Source: Plumapathes pennacea (lineage: Eukaryota; Cnidaria; Anthozoa; Antipatharia; Myriopathidae). Taken from it: DNA of 64,000 nt. How positions within the stretch are numbered: position 1 is the first letter of the stretch; every line of letters starts with the position of its first letter. A program made the position numbers and the translations under genes. A model generated the notes under the pieces. It was not told the origin of the DNA and did no database searches. It was given only the letters and a program-made list of their open reading frames with translations. Of this stretch, positions 1-12,400 are shown piece after piece. Where the stretch lies: assembly GCA_964036295.1 (NCBI GenBank), contig OZ038469.1, positions 11,052,067 to 11,116,066 of the forward strand, in the 5' to 3' direction.

Positions 1-264
1 TGTTTGCTCCCAGCTCCCTTTGTGCCCTCTCATGCACTGTATGCTTCGCTACTAGAAATAGGATATTTGCAGAAAAATGAGCTATGATTGCGCGAGCGCG
101 TTTTAGACTGCAAAAGTTTCGGCGCTAATTGAACCACATTTATTAACGGAGGAAGGCATGTTCATATAAAAAAATGTTAACAAGTTAATGTAAAATGCTA
201 ATAGGTTAATGAGTTATCGCTCACATACTCATGTTATGTCTTGGCTTTCCAATAATAAACTTAC

Positions 265-405
265 CTCCTTCTCTAGCGCAGAATCTGCACGTCCAGGGGC
301 ATTTCTTCACCATATCGTCAAAGTCCTTTAAGCATTTTCCATCATCCGCAAGTTCATCACAGTTTGCATCTTCTTCGTCTTCGCAGTCATCAGGGTCGAT
401 ATGAA
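265..405 (-). CDS. A2 exon 3: ShK type I module
   Basis: The exon is 141 nt with phase 1 at both ends (acceptor AG at 407-406, donor GT at 264-263). It encodes an acidic ShK domain with all six cysteines in the order C..C..GKC..M..CPWTC..C. The acidic stretch DDCEDEEDAN lies at the start. Confidence 0.85.
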
Positions 406-1539
406 CTATTGGGAGACAAAGAAATGAAACCACTGACTGCTGCTAACAAAGTTTAAACCTCAGAATTTGCTGTGAGTGGCAAGAAATTTTTTAAAAGCAG
501 TGAATTATTGTAGCCCTGAACACAAAACAAAAGAAGTACAAGAATTGAGGAAAATGTTGTTTTGTTTGTACTTACGTTTCTTGAGATCTATATTGTCAGT
601 CAGTCTGTCAACATCATCCACGGTCATGTGATCACCATTTGAACCAGAACCAGAACCAGACTCGTCATATTTTTGGTCTTTGAGGCTTGTAGCTAGAGTG
701 TATGAAAGCAACACATGTTAACAAGGAATGGTTGGATTTGGTGCATTTCTCTTTTGGGAGTGATACTGTACGTACATTAGGTACGAGTCTAGGTGGGGTC
801 TGTGTTATATAGAAATAACAACATACATACACCAATCCGTTTTTGTTTGAAAACGGAGCTTTCACACAAAGACGCATCGAAAGTTTTCCGTCCACTCTTA
901 TACAACAAACGGATGATACTAACGCCCCGTCCACACTAATCCGTCTTCGTTTTGAAAACGGAGTTTTTATACAAAAACGCATCGAAAATTTTCCGTCCAG
1001 ACTATCGTTTTCGAATCTTTTTCGCTGGCCACACTATTACGCTGGACCGACCGAAACGCTAAATGCCCGGGTTGAGCATGCGCAGATTTCTTGATCAATG
1101 ACCGGGAGACTGGGACAGAAATCACATGATAATCATGACGTCACGTAGTTTCGAAAAGCTCCGTTTTCGCCGTCGACGCTACAACATGAAACCGGAGTCT
1201 CTCAAAATATCCACTCTGGAGAGCGTTTTCAAAAATGTCCGTTTCGGTCATCGAATACGCGTCTTAGTATGGACGAGAGGCCAAAACGGATAAATAGAAC
1301 TCCGTTTTCAAACGAAAACGGATTACAGTGTGGACGGGGCTTAAACTAACATCATAAAAGCTACACTGAAACATCAGGCTAAAGAATAATATGCGTAATT
1401 GGTTTGCTGACTTATTTCAAATTAATTTTAGAATTCCCATTTTTTCTATTTTGAGTCGTTTAAACTTACATGTTTTCTTACTTTCACATACACATACAGC
1501 ACCAAGGAACAGAATCAGAATCAGAAACAGTCTCTGCAT
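265..1539 (-). CDS. ShK-domain secreted protein, gene A2 (partial, runs off left edge)
   Basis: Transcription runs right to left. Three exons are visible: signal peptide (1482-1539), acidic Ser/Gly linker (576-692) and six-Cys ShK domain (265-405). Each junction has AG/GT borders, and both introns are phase 1. The gene continues to the left of base 1, where its type II ShK exon and terminal exon should lie, judging from the intact paralogue B2 (8634-13866). Exon lengths (58, 117, 141) equal those of B2. ShK domains are known from sea anemone potassium-channel peptides and also from enzymes and structural proteins. The acidic linker and multi-module layout do not by themselves make this a toxin. 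It is the left member of a duplicated two-gene unit. Confidence 0.8.
576..692 (-). CDS. A2 exon 2: acidic Ser/Gly linker
   Basis: The exon is 117 nt, symmetric phase 1, with no cysteine. It has a short SGSGSGS run followed by an Asp-rich segment ([13 protein letters not shown]). It looks like a propeptide or spacer. B2 has the same exon at 12128-12244, and gene C has a shorter equivalent. Confidence 0.75.
924..1340. mobile_element. Non-autonomous TIR element (GCCCCGTCCACAC family) in A2 intron 1
   Basis: The ends are inverted repeats: CCCCGTCCACACTAATCCG at the left and its near complement, ending GTGTGGACGGGGC, at the right. ATCCGT..CGTTTTGAAAACGGAG motifs lie just inside both ends. A second partial left end begins near 831. 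The orthologous insertion at about 12384-12771 in the duplicate block predates the duplication. No transposase is visible. Confidence 0.7.
1482..1539 (-). CDS. A2 exon 1: signal peptide
   Basis: ATG at 1539-1537 starts a classic signal peptide ([19 protein letters not shown]). The exon is 58 nt and ends in phase 1 at a GTAAGA donor. An acceptor-like CACCAG lies about 25 nt upstream of the ATG, so a 5' UTR intron is likely. Confidence 0.8.
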
Positions 1540-3690
<2,151 letters not shown>

Positions 3691-3827
3691 TACATGCATG
3701 GTCTTTATTGTTTAACTTTCAGTTATATGTTTCACGTCAGTAAATTCTACTCAACAGTTGAGACAAACTTAATTTTGCTTGTTATAGTTTGTTTGCATCT
3801 TCGTTTGCAGCATCTATGTATGGAATA

Positions 3828-4536
3828 TCAGTGGTGCTTTAGCTTAATCTTCTTTCCCCCCTTATCTTTGTTTCTGTGACGTTTTGTCCCGTGGTGCTGT
3901 GCATGTTTATCATGCGTTGTTTATGCTGCTGGGGGTACGGCAGGAGGTGGATTTTTTTTTTTTTTTTTGGGGGGGGGGGGGGGCGGCGGGGGGTCTGCGG
4001 GGAGCTGGGTTGAACTTCTGGTTGGAGTTGGGGTTGAGGTTGGGGTTGAGGTTGGGGTTGGGGTTGGGGTTGGGGTTGGGGTTGGGGTTGGGGTTGGGGT
4101 TGGGGTTGGGGTTGGGGTTGGGGCTGGGGTTGTACTCCTGGCTCTGTAACAGGTGGAATTTCTGGAGGTGGCGCTGGAGGAGGTGAAGCAACGGGGCCTT
4201 GAGTAGGCTATGGAACGGGCTCTGGTTTAGAAGTAGGCAGAGTGTCTGGCTTGGAAGAAGACTGAGGCTCAGAAGTTGGCTTAGTGTTTTCCGGTTCGCC
4301 CTCCGTAGTTGTACGGTGTGTAGGTTTCGTAGTGGGCCGTGGTTGGGGTGGAGGAACTGGTCGGTACTGGTACGGATAAAGTGTCGTCACAGGGTAGGGA
4401 TAAGGGTACGGCGCTAGGGCCACATTACTGTATTTGCGGCAACTGTGGGGGCAGCTTTGTTTTATTTCAGGCGTTGTTGTACAGTAGCCATCCCGGGCCC
4501 ATACTGGGTATCGGACATCTTTGTCTATATGATCAT
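3828..4536 (-). pseudogene. A1 terminal exon remnant with nonsense codon
   Basis: Aligned to B1 18277-18929. The TGC of the first domain cysteine is TAC, and TAG stands at 4210-4208 where B1 has CAG. The (CCCCAA)n tract that encodes Gln-Pro repeats is expanded, and a T17/G15 run follows. Total length is 709 against 653 nt, so the downstream frame is also shifted. Confidence 0.8.
4022..4132. repeat. (GGGGTT)n hexanucleotide repeat
   Basis: A run of GGTTGG-type hexamers on the plus strand, lying in the former Gln-Pro-coding part of A1. It resembles ciliate telomere repeats by composition only. B1 has a shorter version at about 18458-18525. The G-rich strand could form G-quadruplexes. Confidence 0.9.
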
Positions 4537-4841
4537 CTTAAAACAAGGAAAACATGTTAAGGCTACGCTGAACATCCTTCGCTAGTCAGCTAGTCAGCGG
4601 TTTCCCTTTTACGTCCCAGCGTGCAGTTCGGGGCCAATCCGCCATTTTGTTTTGCTAAGTAAAATTATCCCACGTGCGAATCGCTTACTTTCTTTAGAGC
4701 GCCTTTTCCGCTCATACGCGGGTATAGACACTTGGTAGGTTGCTGTTTCAGTTGTCAAGCCGTGTTTTGTAGCTCTTGATTCTATTCATATCTTCGTCAC
4801 TGTTCATGTACACGTTTATCGCTCGATTATATTAGTTGTTT

Positions 4842-5609
4842 CATCGCCAGAAATTTCAGACATCCGGTTGCGCCATCTCGGAAGAGGCATCAGGTTTCAC
4901 GCTGACAGCCGCTCAAGAAATAACAAAGAAATGTATGGGATCTGATAATAAATTGTGCTTTTCGCTTAACTGAAGCACGTTCGTAAAAATGTCTGGGCAG
5001 CATTCGGAAGAGGAAAGCTTCCTAAACACAACAGCACAAAAAATATTTATCTCCGGTAAAATTCGATGTGTACTTTTTTGAATTTAAAATTTCGGCCGAC
5101 GTAAGAAGGGATTGATAGCAGAATACGCTCAAAACCGGCTACTGTCACTTTTTAAGCTGCATTTAATACAAGAACCTTGGGTAAAACGCAAAATGTCTAC
5201 CCCGTACCTGATTGTCGAAGGATTGAACATCTCCTGTGAAGCCTCAGTCAGTCCCCTGGAGCAAATTCGATGTGTACTTTTTGTGTTTGAATTTGCAGTT
5301 CACAGCCAGCCATGGCGAATACCTCCCGTGAAATACGCTGACTTCGGATGTTGATATTTTGGGCTGGGAAGCTCCAAATCGCATGAAAATTGTACCAAAC
5401 GAAAGCTAATTTCAACTAGGTCGTTCAGCGGCACGTCTCCTAAACGTAGCAGTCTCTTTTTGAACCGGAGAAACCCATCCCTCCCCCACCCCACTGAGGC
5501 AAAGTACGTAACAATGTTGAATGTGTGAATGGCGCATGCTCATACCGCACGCCGCTGGGAAAGACCGGAAGCAATCGTGGACGCAAAATGTCCGGAATTT
5601 CTGGCGATG
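4842..5609 (+). mobile_element. TIR element 1 (CATNGCCNGAA family) inserted in A1
   Basis: The 768-bp segment is absent from the duplicate block (empty site near 19230). It starts CATCGCCAGAAATTTCAGAC and ends with the near inverse (..GGAATTTCTGGCGATG). Overlap of T-runs at the borders suggests a 2-bp target duplication. It carries ATG-initiated, coding-like sequence at 4989 (MSGQHSEEESFLN..) followed by GGTAAAA, a possible splice donor, and a related SEEASG.. stretch at about 4880. No transposase is present. Confidence 0.75.
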
Positions 5610-5928
5610 TTTTAATTATTTCTTTTGTGTGTTCTATTCATGTCAGTGTATTATTCTTGTTTCAATCGACCGTCACATCAAGTCCATACAGGCCGGTCGG
5701 AGCCTTTATACATGTTAAACAAAACGTAAACAAAGGCCGTTCAGAGCTTAGATATTTAACGTATGTGTAACGTACTGTGCCCACATTTTATAATAATAAT
5801 TATACCACACGTAATCACAGATTTTTAGGTCACTACATATTAGCTGTGTGCGACTTATTATTTATTATTCTTTAAAAAAAAACAATTGCCTATAAAGTAT
5901 GACTTTCTGACATTTACCCCCAACATAC

Positions 5929-6054
5929 CTGATTCAAAGAGTTCGCAAGCTTTCTTGCAATTTTGAGCCATGTACTGTGGCAAACGAAGACAGTCTCCGT
6001 CTTTCTGCCAATCATCGCAATGATCACTATTGTCTTCGCATTTGTCTGTGTCAC
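5929..6054 (-). pseudogene. A1 ShK type II exon, sixth Cys lost
   Basis: The exon is 126 nt, phase 1-1, and its reading frame is open. The final cysteine of the domain is replaced by Phe (CELFES where B1 has CGLCES), so the C1-C6 disulfide cannot form. Confidence 0.8.
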
Positions 6055-6443
6055 CTGGAAAAATTATAAATTTGGTCCCGGTATGATTATTTTCTTTCGC
6101 TTGATGAAAAGTACCTATGACATAACTTGAAAATACTGCCTGTCCGAATTTACTTATCAAATTGGCAAGACGGTACTTTCCAAGCAACCACAGGGAATCC
6201 ATGCAGGTTTCTTACTGTATTGTACGCTGTTATGCATCATGAAAATAGAGATCACTCATACATTTTCTTCTCGAAAGGTTAGGAGAACCTACATTTTATG
6301 GCTTGGGAGTAAAGTTAGTAAGATACTAGTCTCCTCTACTATATATTTGTGCTGTGTTGTTTGGCTGGCCACGTCAGAGCATGTATCCAGTTTCCTGCAA
6401 CTTTGTTCTATTGTACTAGAAGACATACTAGCATGGCCGTAAT

Positions 6444-7441
6444 CATGGCCAGAAATTGCGGACATTCTGAGCCTGCAAGATACTCAGCGGATTTTACCAT
6501 GGACTCAAATCCATTATGGCGACCAGTCGCAAGAGAAACAACGTTGATTATCTTGAGGTCCACAACCGTTCATCGGTGGTATTATTTCAAATTAAACCCA
6601 AAAAGAGTAAAACATACCCGAAGAAGTATGAGGTGGAGAGAATAATTACCAAGAGGAAAGCTGCCAACGTGAGTATATCGAGCTTTTGTTCGAACTGGTT
6701 GTTCGCATAATTTATGATCCTGATAGCCGTGCTGACCATCCCTTAACGAATTCAGGTGGAGGAATATCTGATTAAATGGGAAGGCTGGCCGATGGAGAGT
6801 ACTACGTGGGAGCCGGCCTCTCATCTTGCGAGCTTGAAAGTGGGGTTTTCAATGAACATTTTGATACCAAGCACGGTTACTTTGGAGGGAGAAACGGGCG
6901 CTGAACTTCACCTACCTTAGCGCCCGGAAGTGAATCTTCGTCGCATCGTGCTGTATGGCGCTTCCAAATGAAATTTTGAAGATGGAGCATTTTCACAGCA
7001 AAAGCGAAAGGTACATTTCCAACTATCGGAGCCAGATTTTCGTCGGTGGCTTGAGAAGAAGGAGTACTTCAAGGAACGATGTTGGCAAATTGAACAATGA
7101 TAGCCGTTTCTTCTGCATTTTTCTTTGAAGTTCGGGTTACAGCGTATTTTTGACTTTGTGACGGGTGATTCGTATAGCGGCGACTGGCAATTTTATATCG
7201 CTCAAAACGAAAGATAAGACTATGTGCTTTAAGTTTTATTTTTAAACGAGGAACATAAAAAGCAATAATAGAATTATGTTTGATTTTGGCAAACAGATAT
7301 ATTATTATGGTTAGGGTTGTATTTGCCTTGGGTCGGTCAATCTTCAGTCAAAGCTCTGTATTTTCATTCGCCATTTTAATTACGCGATTGGGTAAAGCCG
7401 CTAACGCGCTGCGGGTTCAAAGTCCACGAATTCTGGCCATG
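6444..7441 (+). mobile_element. TIR element 2, carrying a chromodomain gene fragment
   Basis: A 998-bp insertion relative to the duplicate block, where GGCCGTAAT runs directly into GTCTTTA (near 20075). The left end is CATGGCCAGAAATTGCGGAC; the right end, ..GAATTCTGGCCATG, is its imperfect inverse. No target duplication is evident. The TIRs match those of elements 1 and 3. The interior contains the chromodomain exons at 6516-6920 and further coding-like sequence near 6980-7100. Confidence 0.75.
6516..6920 (+). pseudogene. Chromodomain protein fragment (two exons)
   Basis: Exon 1 is 6516-6668 (ATG to ..KAAN, donor GTGAGT); exon 2 is 6756-6920 (acceptor TTCAG), with a phase 0 junction, 105 residues in all. 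Residues 38-80 form a recognisable chromodomain: YEVERIITKR, then EEYLIKWEGWP and STTWEPASHL, including the aromatic-cage-type Tyr, Trp and Trp positions of HP1/Polycomb folds. A second frame at about 6828-6902 reads ELESGVFNEHFDTK.., and a third at about 6981-7100 also looks coding (..QLSEPDFRRWLEKKEYF..). This suggests that frameshifts broke a longer protein. No integrase or reverse transcriptase lies nearby, so a chromovirus origin is unsupported. It may be a host gene captured by a TIR element. Confidence 0.6.
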
Positions 7442-7587
7442 GTCTTTATACTGATCTGATTGAATCTCCAAGTGGACTCATAAATTAGTTTACATCAATG
7501 CAGAACTAGCATCAGCATCATTTAGAGAAACGAAGCATGTAGTGTTATTTTGTGCAGCATACCGTGAAAGAAAATGTGTAGACTTAC

Positions 7588-7739
7588 GGCCTTCGGGCGC
7601 ACAAAATCTGCAAGTCCATGGACAATCTTCTATCATGTCTTTTAATCAATGTCCTTCAGGCAATTTCCTTTGTCCGCTTCATCCTCGCAGCCGTCGTCGT
7701 CGTCATCGTCATCGTGACAATCCTCGGGTTTAATACTGA
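7588..7739 (-). pseudogene. A1 ShK type I exon, frameshifted
   Basis: Homologous to the B1 exon 20219-20359, with the same CAG acceptor and GTAAG donor, but 152 instead of 141 nt. Six extra nt lie in the Asp-codon run, and five extra nt near 7640 cause the frameshift and an in-frame TAA. Confidence 0.85.
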
Positions 7740-7761
7740 CTGAGTTACAGTTACAAAAATA

Positions 7762-8600
7762 TGAACTGGTTTTTTGAAAGCTGTCATTCCTCGCCAGTAA
7801 TACAGGCTGATCACAGGTCAGAAAATTGTTGAAAATGAAGGCACCCTTTTGTTTCTATCCACCTACGTAAGGCAGATACATGTAACCTGTTTGAACTGGT
7901 CGACTCTTTATATGCGGGCGAAGCGTCTGCCCGGGAAACTAATAAGAACAATGAGCGACGAAGGGGAGAGGAGCGGGGGAGAATCTTGCTCTTTCTCAGT
8001 CTCCTCTCTTCCAATTGACCCTTTCAGTTAGTGAATCACGTAAACTGAATCGAGACAACACACCAACATACGTTTCTAAGTAACAGTAAATATCACGGTG
8101 TTACCAGATTTTTTTACTCTCAATCAGATACTTCGCCTAAAAATACCCAAATGAGTGAGCAAATGTCTGGCAAATAACATTTCATTGTTATTTTGAAGTG
8201 TTAGTTTGGCGTGTTTTCCCCTTTTAATGGCACGTGACACACTAACTGAAAGGCCAATATAGCGCCCAAACAGCCATGTTACTCGCGTCTACTAAAACCG
8301 TCAGCTAATCAGAATACGTGCTCCTCTTCTACATGTTTATCGCTCATCCTCGCACGATGATGAGAACTTCGAGAGGATAACTTGGGATAACTTAGGATAC
8401 CGTAAATAATGACACGAAGATAATAAGACAGATTAGTCAGTGTTCTACTATTTTGCATTATAATGCTTTATTAACTCGTATAATTAACAGATACATGTAC
8501 ATCATTTTATGACGAGTGTGTTGCGTAATTTAGTGCTCATTACCAATGTTGCTCAAAGTAATATCTCCTGCCTGTTAGTAGAGCAGTAAATCTGTTTCTG
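7762..8600. other. Gap between A1 and the B2 3' end
   Basis: Homology with the duplicate block stops at about 7760. No exon was found, and in particular no signal-peptide exon for A1. Confidence 0.5.
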
Positions 8601-8610
8601 CCATCGATTA

Positions 8611-8621
8611 TTTATTTTATT
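8611..8621 (-). terminator. Polyadenylation signals of B2
   Basis: Two overlapping AATAAA hexamers on the minus strand (TTTATTTTATT on plus), 13-23 nt after the TGA at 8634. They support that TGA as the original end of the gene. Confidence 0.55.
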
Positions 8622-8633
8622 GTATCGTTTGTC

Positions 8634-9490
8634 TCACTCTTTTTTCTTTTCGGATTTCTTGACGAGCTTATCTTTCCTCTTGTGGTCCTTCTTCTTATGC
8701 TGCTTCGCGGCTTTGTCAAACGCCCCAGGAGTGGAAACAGGGGCGGGGCCTGGCGCAGGCATTGGAGCTGGAAGTGGAGCAGGAAGTGGGCCAGGGACTG
8801 GGGAGGGAACTGGAGAGGGAACTGGAGAGGGGACTGGAGAGGGGGCTGGAGAGGGAACTGGGTAGGGGGATGGGGAGGGGGCTGGAGAGGGAACTGGGTA
8901 GGGGGAGGGGACTGGAGAGGGAACTGGAGAGGGGACTGGAGAGGGGGCTGGAGAGGGAACTGGGTAGGGGGATGGGGAGGGGACTGGAGAGGGGACTGGA
9001 GAGGGAACTGGGTAGGGGGATGGGGAGTGGACTGGGGAGGGAGATGGGGAGGGGGTTGGGGAGGGGACTGGGGAGGGGGATGGGGCGGGGGATGGGGAGG
9101 GGACTGGAGAGGGAACTGGAGAGGGAACTGGATAGGGGGATTGGGAGGGAGATGGGCTGGGATAAGGGTCGGGCTAAGGATGGGGGTATGGGCTGGTATA
9201 CGGACTGGGATACGAGCTGGGATACGGGCTGGGATACGGGCTGGGATACGGGCTGGGATAAGGATACGGCATTGGATATGGTGATGGATAGGGTGCAGGG
9301 TGCCTGTTAGTGGCGTACTGGTAAGGGTACAACGTTGCCACAGGGTACGGATAGGGTTGGGGTGCTCGTTCTACATATCTGTATTTGTTGCAGCTGTACG
9401 GACATTTTCCACGTATTTCTGTGTTCGTTGCGCAGTAGCCAGCTTGAGACCAAGATGGACAGCGGGTATCTTTATCAAAATAGTCGTTTT
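8634..9490 (-). CDS. B2 exon 5: four-Cys ShK variant and Pro-Tyr-Ser tail, split by TAG
   Basis: The acceptor is at 9492-9491 (phase 1). The first part encodes a domain with only C2-C5 of the ShK pattern (RCPSW..GYC..C..SCNKY), then PYPSPYP repeats. A TAG at 9176-9174 falls where the repeat register predicts Tyr. The 540 nt from TAG to TGA are exactly in frame and continue as P-x-P repeats, then a Lys/His-rich end (KHKKK type), like the tail of B1. Confidence 0.75.
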
Positions 9491-12400
9491 CTGGAAAATA
9501 GTTAATTAATGGTTTTATATAATCACTAACGCAGCATATACACAACATTCAATTAGTAAGGAAATGCAAAGTTAATACTTTGGTATTAAAGCTTTATAAT
9601 CATTAGCTCATTGCCTGAAGTCGTGGACATTTTGAGCCTGCGCTAACTTGTCAGCGGTGTATCGTATTACACCAAGAATTGTCACTAAGGTCACTCCAAA
9701 ACTTCACTAAAGCTGCACTATGTTAATACAGAGATCTTACTTCTACTGAAAAAGCACTTTAGAGGCGAGCACAATAAATGTGAATATTTTCCTGGAACTC
9801 CAAGCTCCATTCTATGTCTCCTCTTGTATTAAACAGCCATGACATCGCCTTGTCCAAATCTCCTGGCAAATTATTTAAATTGTGGCAGCCTGGGAGCTAA
9901 ATTAAATCCCAGAAATCATTGCTAGATGAAGTAAAGTAAACATGGCGGCTGCTGTGAGATTGTGCAGCCATTGGGCTTCTGTTTCTCGCCTTCCTCCGTA
10001 GTCGAACATGTAAACATGGCGGCCGATTTCACGATAAATGGCGGATAAAAGTACGTCTGTGGAAGAACTTTGGCGTGGAATTATCAGGCCTTTTACGAGC
10101 GATTTGAAGACATCGAACACTCTTGAACATATTCAGATGCTGGCAATTGAACTACATAGTCGTGCTCTCCCGTTAGTTGACGAATACCGGAAGCTATTTG
10201 AGGCAGATTATAAGAAAATGTATGGGAAAAGTGGAGAGAAACAGGCAGAGAATGCACTCGTCTCGGGAAGTGGGTAGGCCTCCGTTTCAGTACCTGCTTT
10301 TGTGTTATTTATGTTGTTCGATCGACCCTCATCAAGTTTAGATGCTGGCACCGTGGAAATCTAATATGTATAATGATATATTTGCGAAATTTGAACATTC
10401 TTTTTCTTATGCTGTATCGACGCCATTACGCTTGCATTGCGCACGCGCGTTCGCCATCTTGTCCACGATTTCTGGCAATGTGTGGTTACACACAGTCTTT
10501 TATAATGGGTTTAGGCACTTTTACCACCACTTTCCGGATGTGTAATCGCAGTTTCCCAAGCCGGCTAAATTTCCCAAGGGTAATCTCCATGGATATATAT
10601 AAAAAAACAAACAAAGAAACAAAACGAAACAAAACAAAAGCCCATGACACATTTCAGAGGAAGCGAGCTAATTTTTTTTAATTCACAAGGCAAGTAGACC
10701 AATCAGCAAGCGCAGACTGACAGTTGAGGAATTCAAAAAAAAATTCCACAAACATTACGCCAGAGTATATATTTTGTTTTGAGTTTGCCGCGAATTGATC
10801 TGCGAATTAAGCTGTGGCCTCGGAAGAACCCAAACACTTTTAGGAGCTCTGGCAAGAGGTCCACGCTCATGTGCAATAAGCTGGTGAATTGCGAATCAGT
10901 TCAATTGCATAGATTAGACGTAACTGGAGGTGCCTTCTCCTCGTAATTAGCATGAACAATTGGGCTGATGACACTAGCGAAGAACGCTGGTAAAGAGGAA
11001 CCAGTAGAATCGACATTAAACTTGCTACCTGTTTTGAACATTCCATGATTTTTGACAAATGTGTTTCAGTTGGCTGATTTCACCTTGGGAACTATTTACA
11101 GTGTGTGCGTGCACATACAAATAACTAACACCGATTTGTCAACTGTTTAGATTGAGCGACAGGTTAGTCCCTCTGTCTGTCTATCTGTCTGTCTTACCTG
11201 GGCCGCATAGCTCACAGCTTTTTATGCAGTTCTGGATCATGTATTGTGGCAAACGGAGGCAATCTCCTTTACCGGCCCATGTCTTACAGGATTTCGTTTT
11301 ATCAGCACATGTTTCGGGATTACCTGAAAGAAAGAAAGGGTGCCGGTAGTTAGCAAGCGATTAACCCGCAAACTTACAAAGTTCTACTCCAGCCGGGGAG
11401 GGAGGAGGGTGGGGGGAGGGGAGGAAGAAGGGGGGTTAGTGGCCCCAGCCACCGCACAAGGGGATGGAGTGGGGTGGTGTCATGCCCTCCCCACTCTCCC
11501 TCCTTGGCTTTTTGTTATGTGAAAATAACTTGAATAGCTTTCGCTTTTAGTGGAAAGTCTGCTACATTTGTACTTTGTGCCCTCTCATGCATTGTATGCT
11601 TCGCTACTATAAATACGATATTTGCAAAAAAATGAGCTATGACCGCGAGCGTGTTTTAGATTGCAAAAGTTTCGGCGCTAATTGAACCACATTCATTAAC
11701 GGAGGAAGGCATGTTCATATAAAAAATGTTAACAAGTTAATGTAAAATGCTAATAGGTTAATGAATTATTGCTCACATACTCATGTTATGTCTTGGCTTT
11801 CCAATATTAGACTTACCTCCTTCTCTAGCGCAGAATCTGCACGTCCAGGGGCATTTCTTCACCATATCGTCAAAGTCCTTTAAGCATTTTCCATCATCCA
11901 CAAATTCATCACAGTTTGCATCTTCTTCGTCTTTACAGTCATCAGGATCGATATGAACTATTGTGAGACAAAGAGATGAAACCACTGACTGCTGCTAAGA
12001 AAGTTTAAACCTCAAAACTTGCTGTGAGTGGTAAGAAAATTGTTAAATGCAGAGAATTATTGTAAACCTGAACACAAAACAAAAGAAGTACAAGAATCGA
12101 GGAAAATGTTATCCTGTTTGTACTTACGTTTCTTGAGATCTATATTGTCAGTCAGTCTGTCAACATCATCCACGGTCATGTGATCACCACTTGAACCAGA
12201 ACCAGAACCAGACTCGTCATAGGTTTGCTCTTCGAGGCTTGTAGCTAGAGTATATGAAAGCAATACGTGTCAACAGGGAATGGTTGGATTTGGTGCATTT
12301 CTCTTTTGCGAGTGATACTGTATGTAAATTAGGTACGAGTATAGGTGGGGTCTGCGCTATATAGAAATGACAGCATACATACACCAATCCGTTTTTGTTT

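Larger units (their letters stand above)
3828..7739 (-). pseudogene. ShK-domain gene A1, disabled copy of B1
   Basis: Three of the four B1 exons have counterparts here: 7588-7739 (ShK I), 5929-6054 (ShK II) and 3828-4536 (terminal exon). No signal-peptide exon is found between 7740 and the end of B2 at 8634. Several independent lesions are visible. The ShK I exon is 11 nt longer than in B1, including a 5-nt frameshifting insertion that brings a TAA into frame. The sixth Cys of ShK II is Phe. The first Cys of the terminal domain is Tyr. A Gln codon in the Pro-rich tail is TAG (4210-4208). A T17G15 run (3952-3983) replaces coding sequence further along. Two TIR elements (4842-5609, 6444-7441) interrupt its introns. 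It lies head-to-tail between B2 and A2. Confidence 0.85.

Noticed and set aside
4022..4132. Telomeric repeat
   Set aside because: GGGGTT is embedded in a former coding exon, is shared with B1 as Gln-Pro codons, and is not the metazoan TTAGGG type.
6516..6920. Chromovirus (Ty3) retrotransposon chromodomain
   Set aside because: No integrase, reverse transcriptase or LTR nearby, and the domain is split by a spliceosomal-type intron.
8620..9310. Plus-strand Gly/Arg/Trp- and Glu/Gly-rich frames
   Set aside because: Complement of the Pro-rich tail exon of B2, which is supported by splice sites, phase and paralogues.
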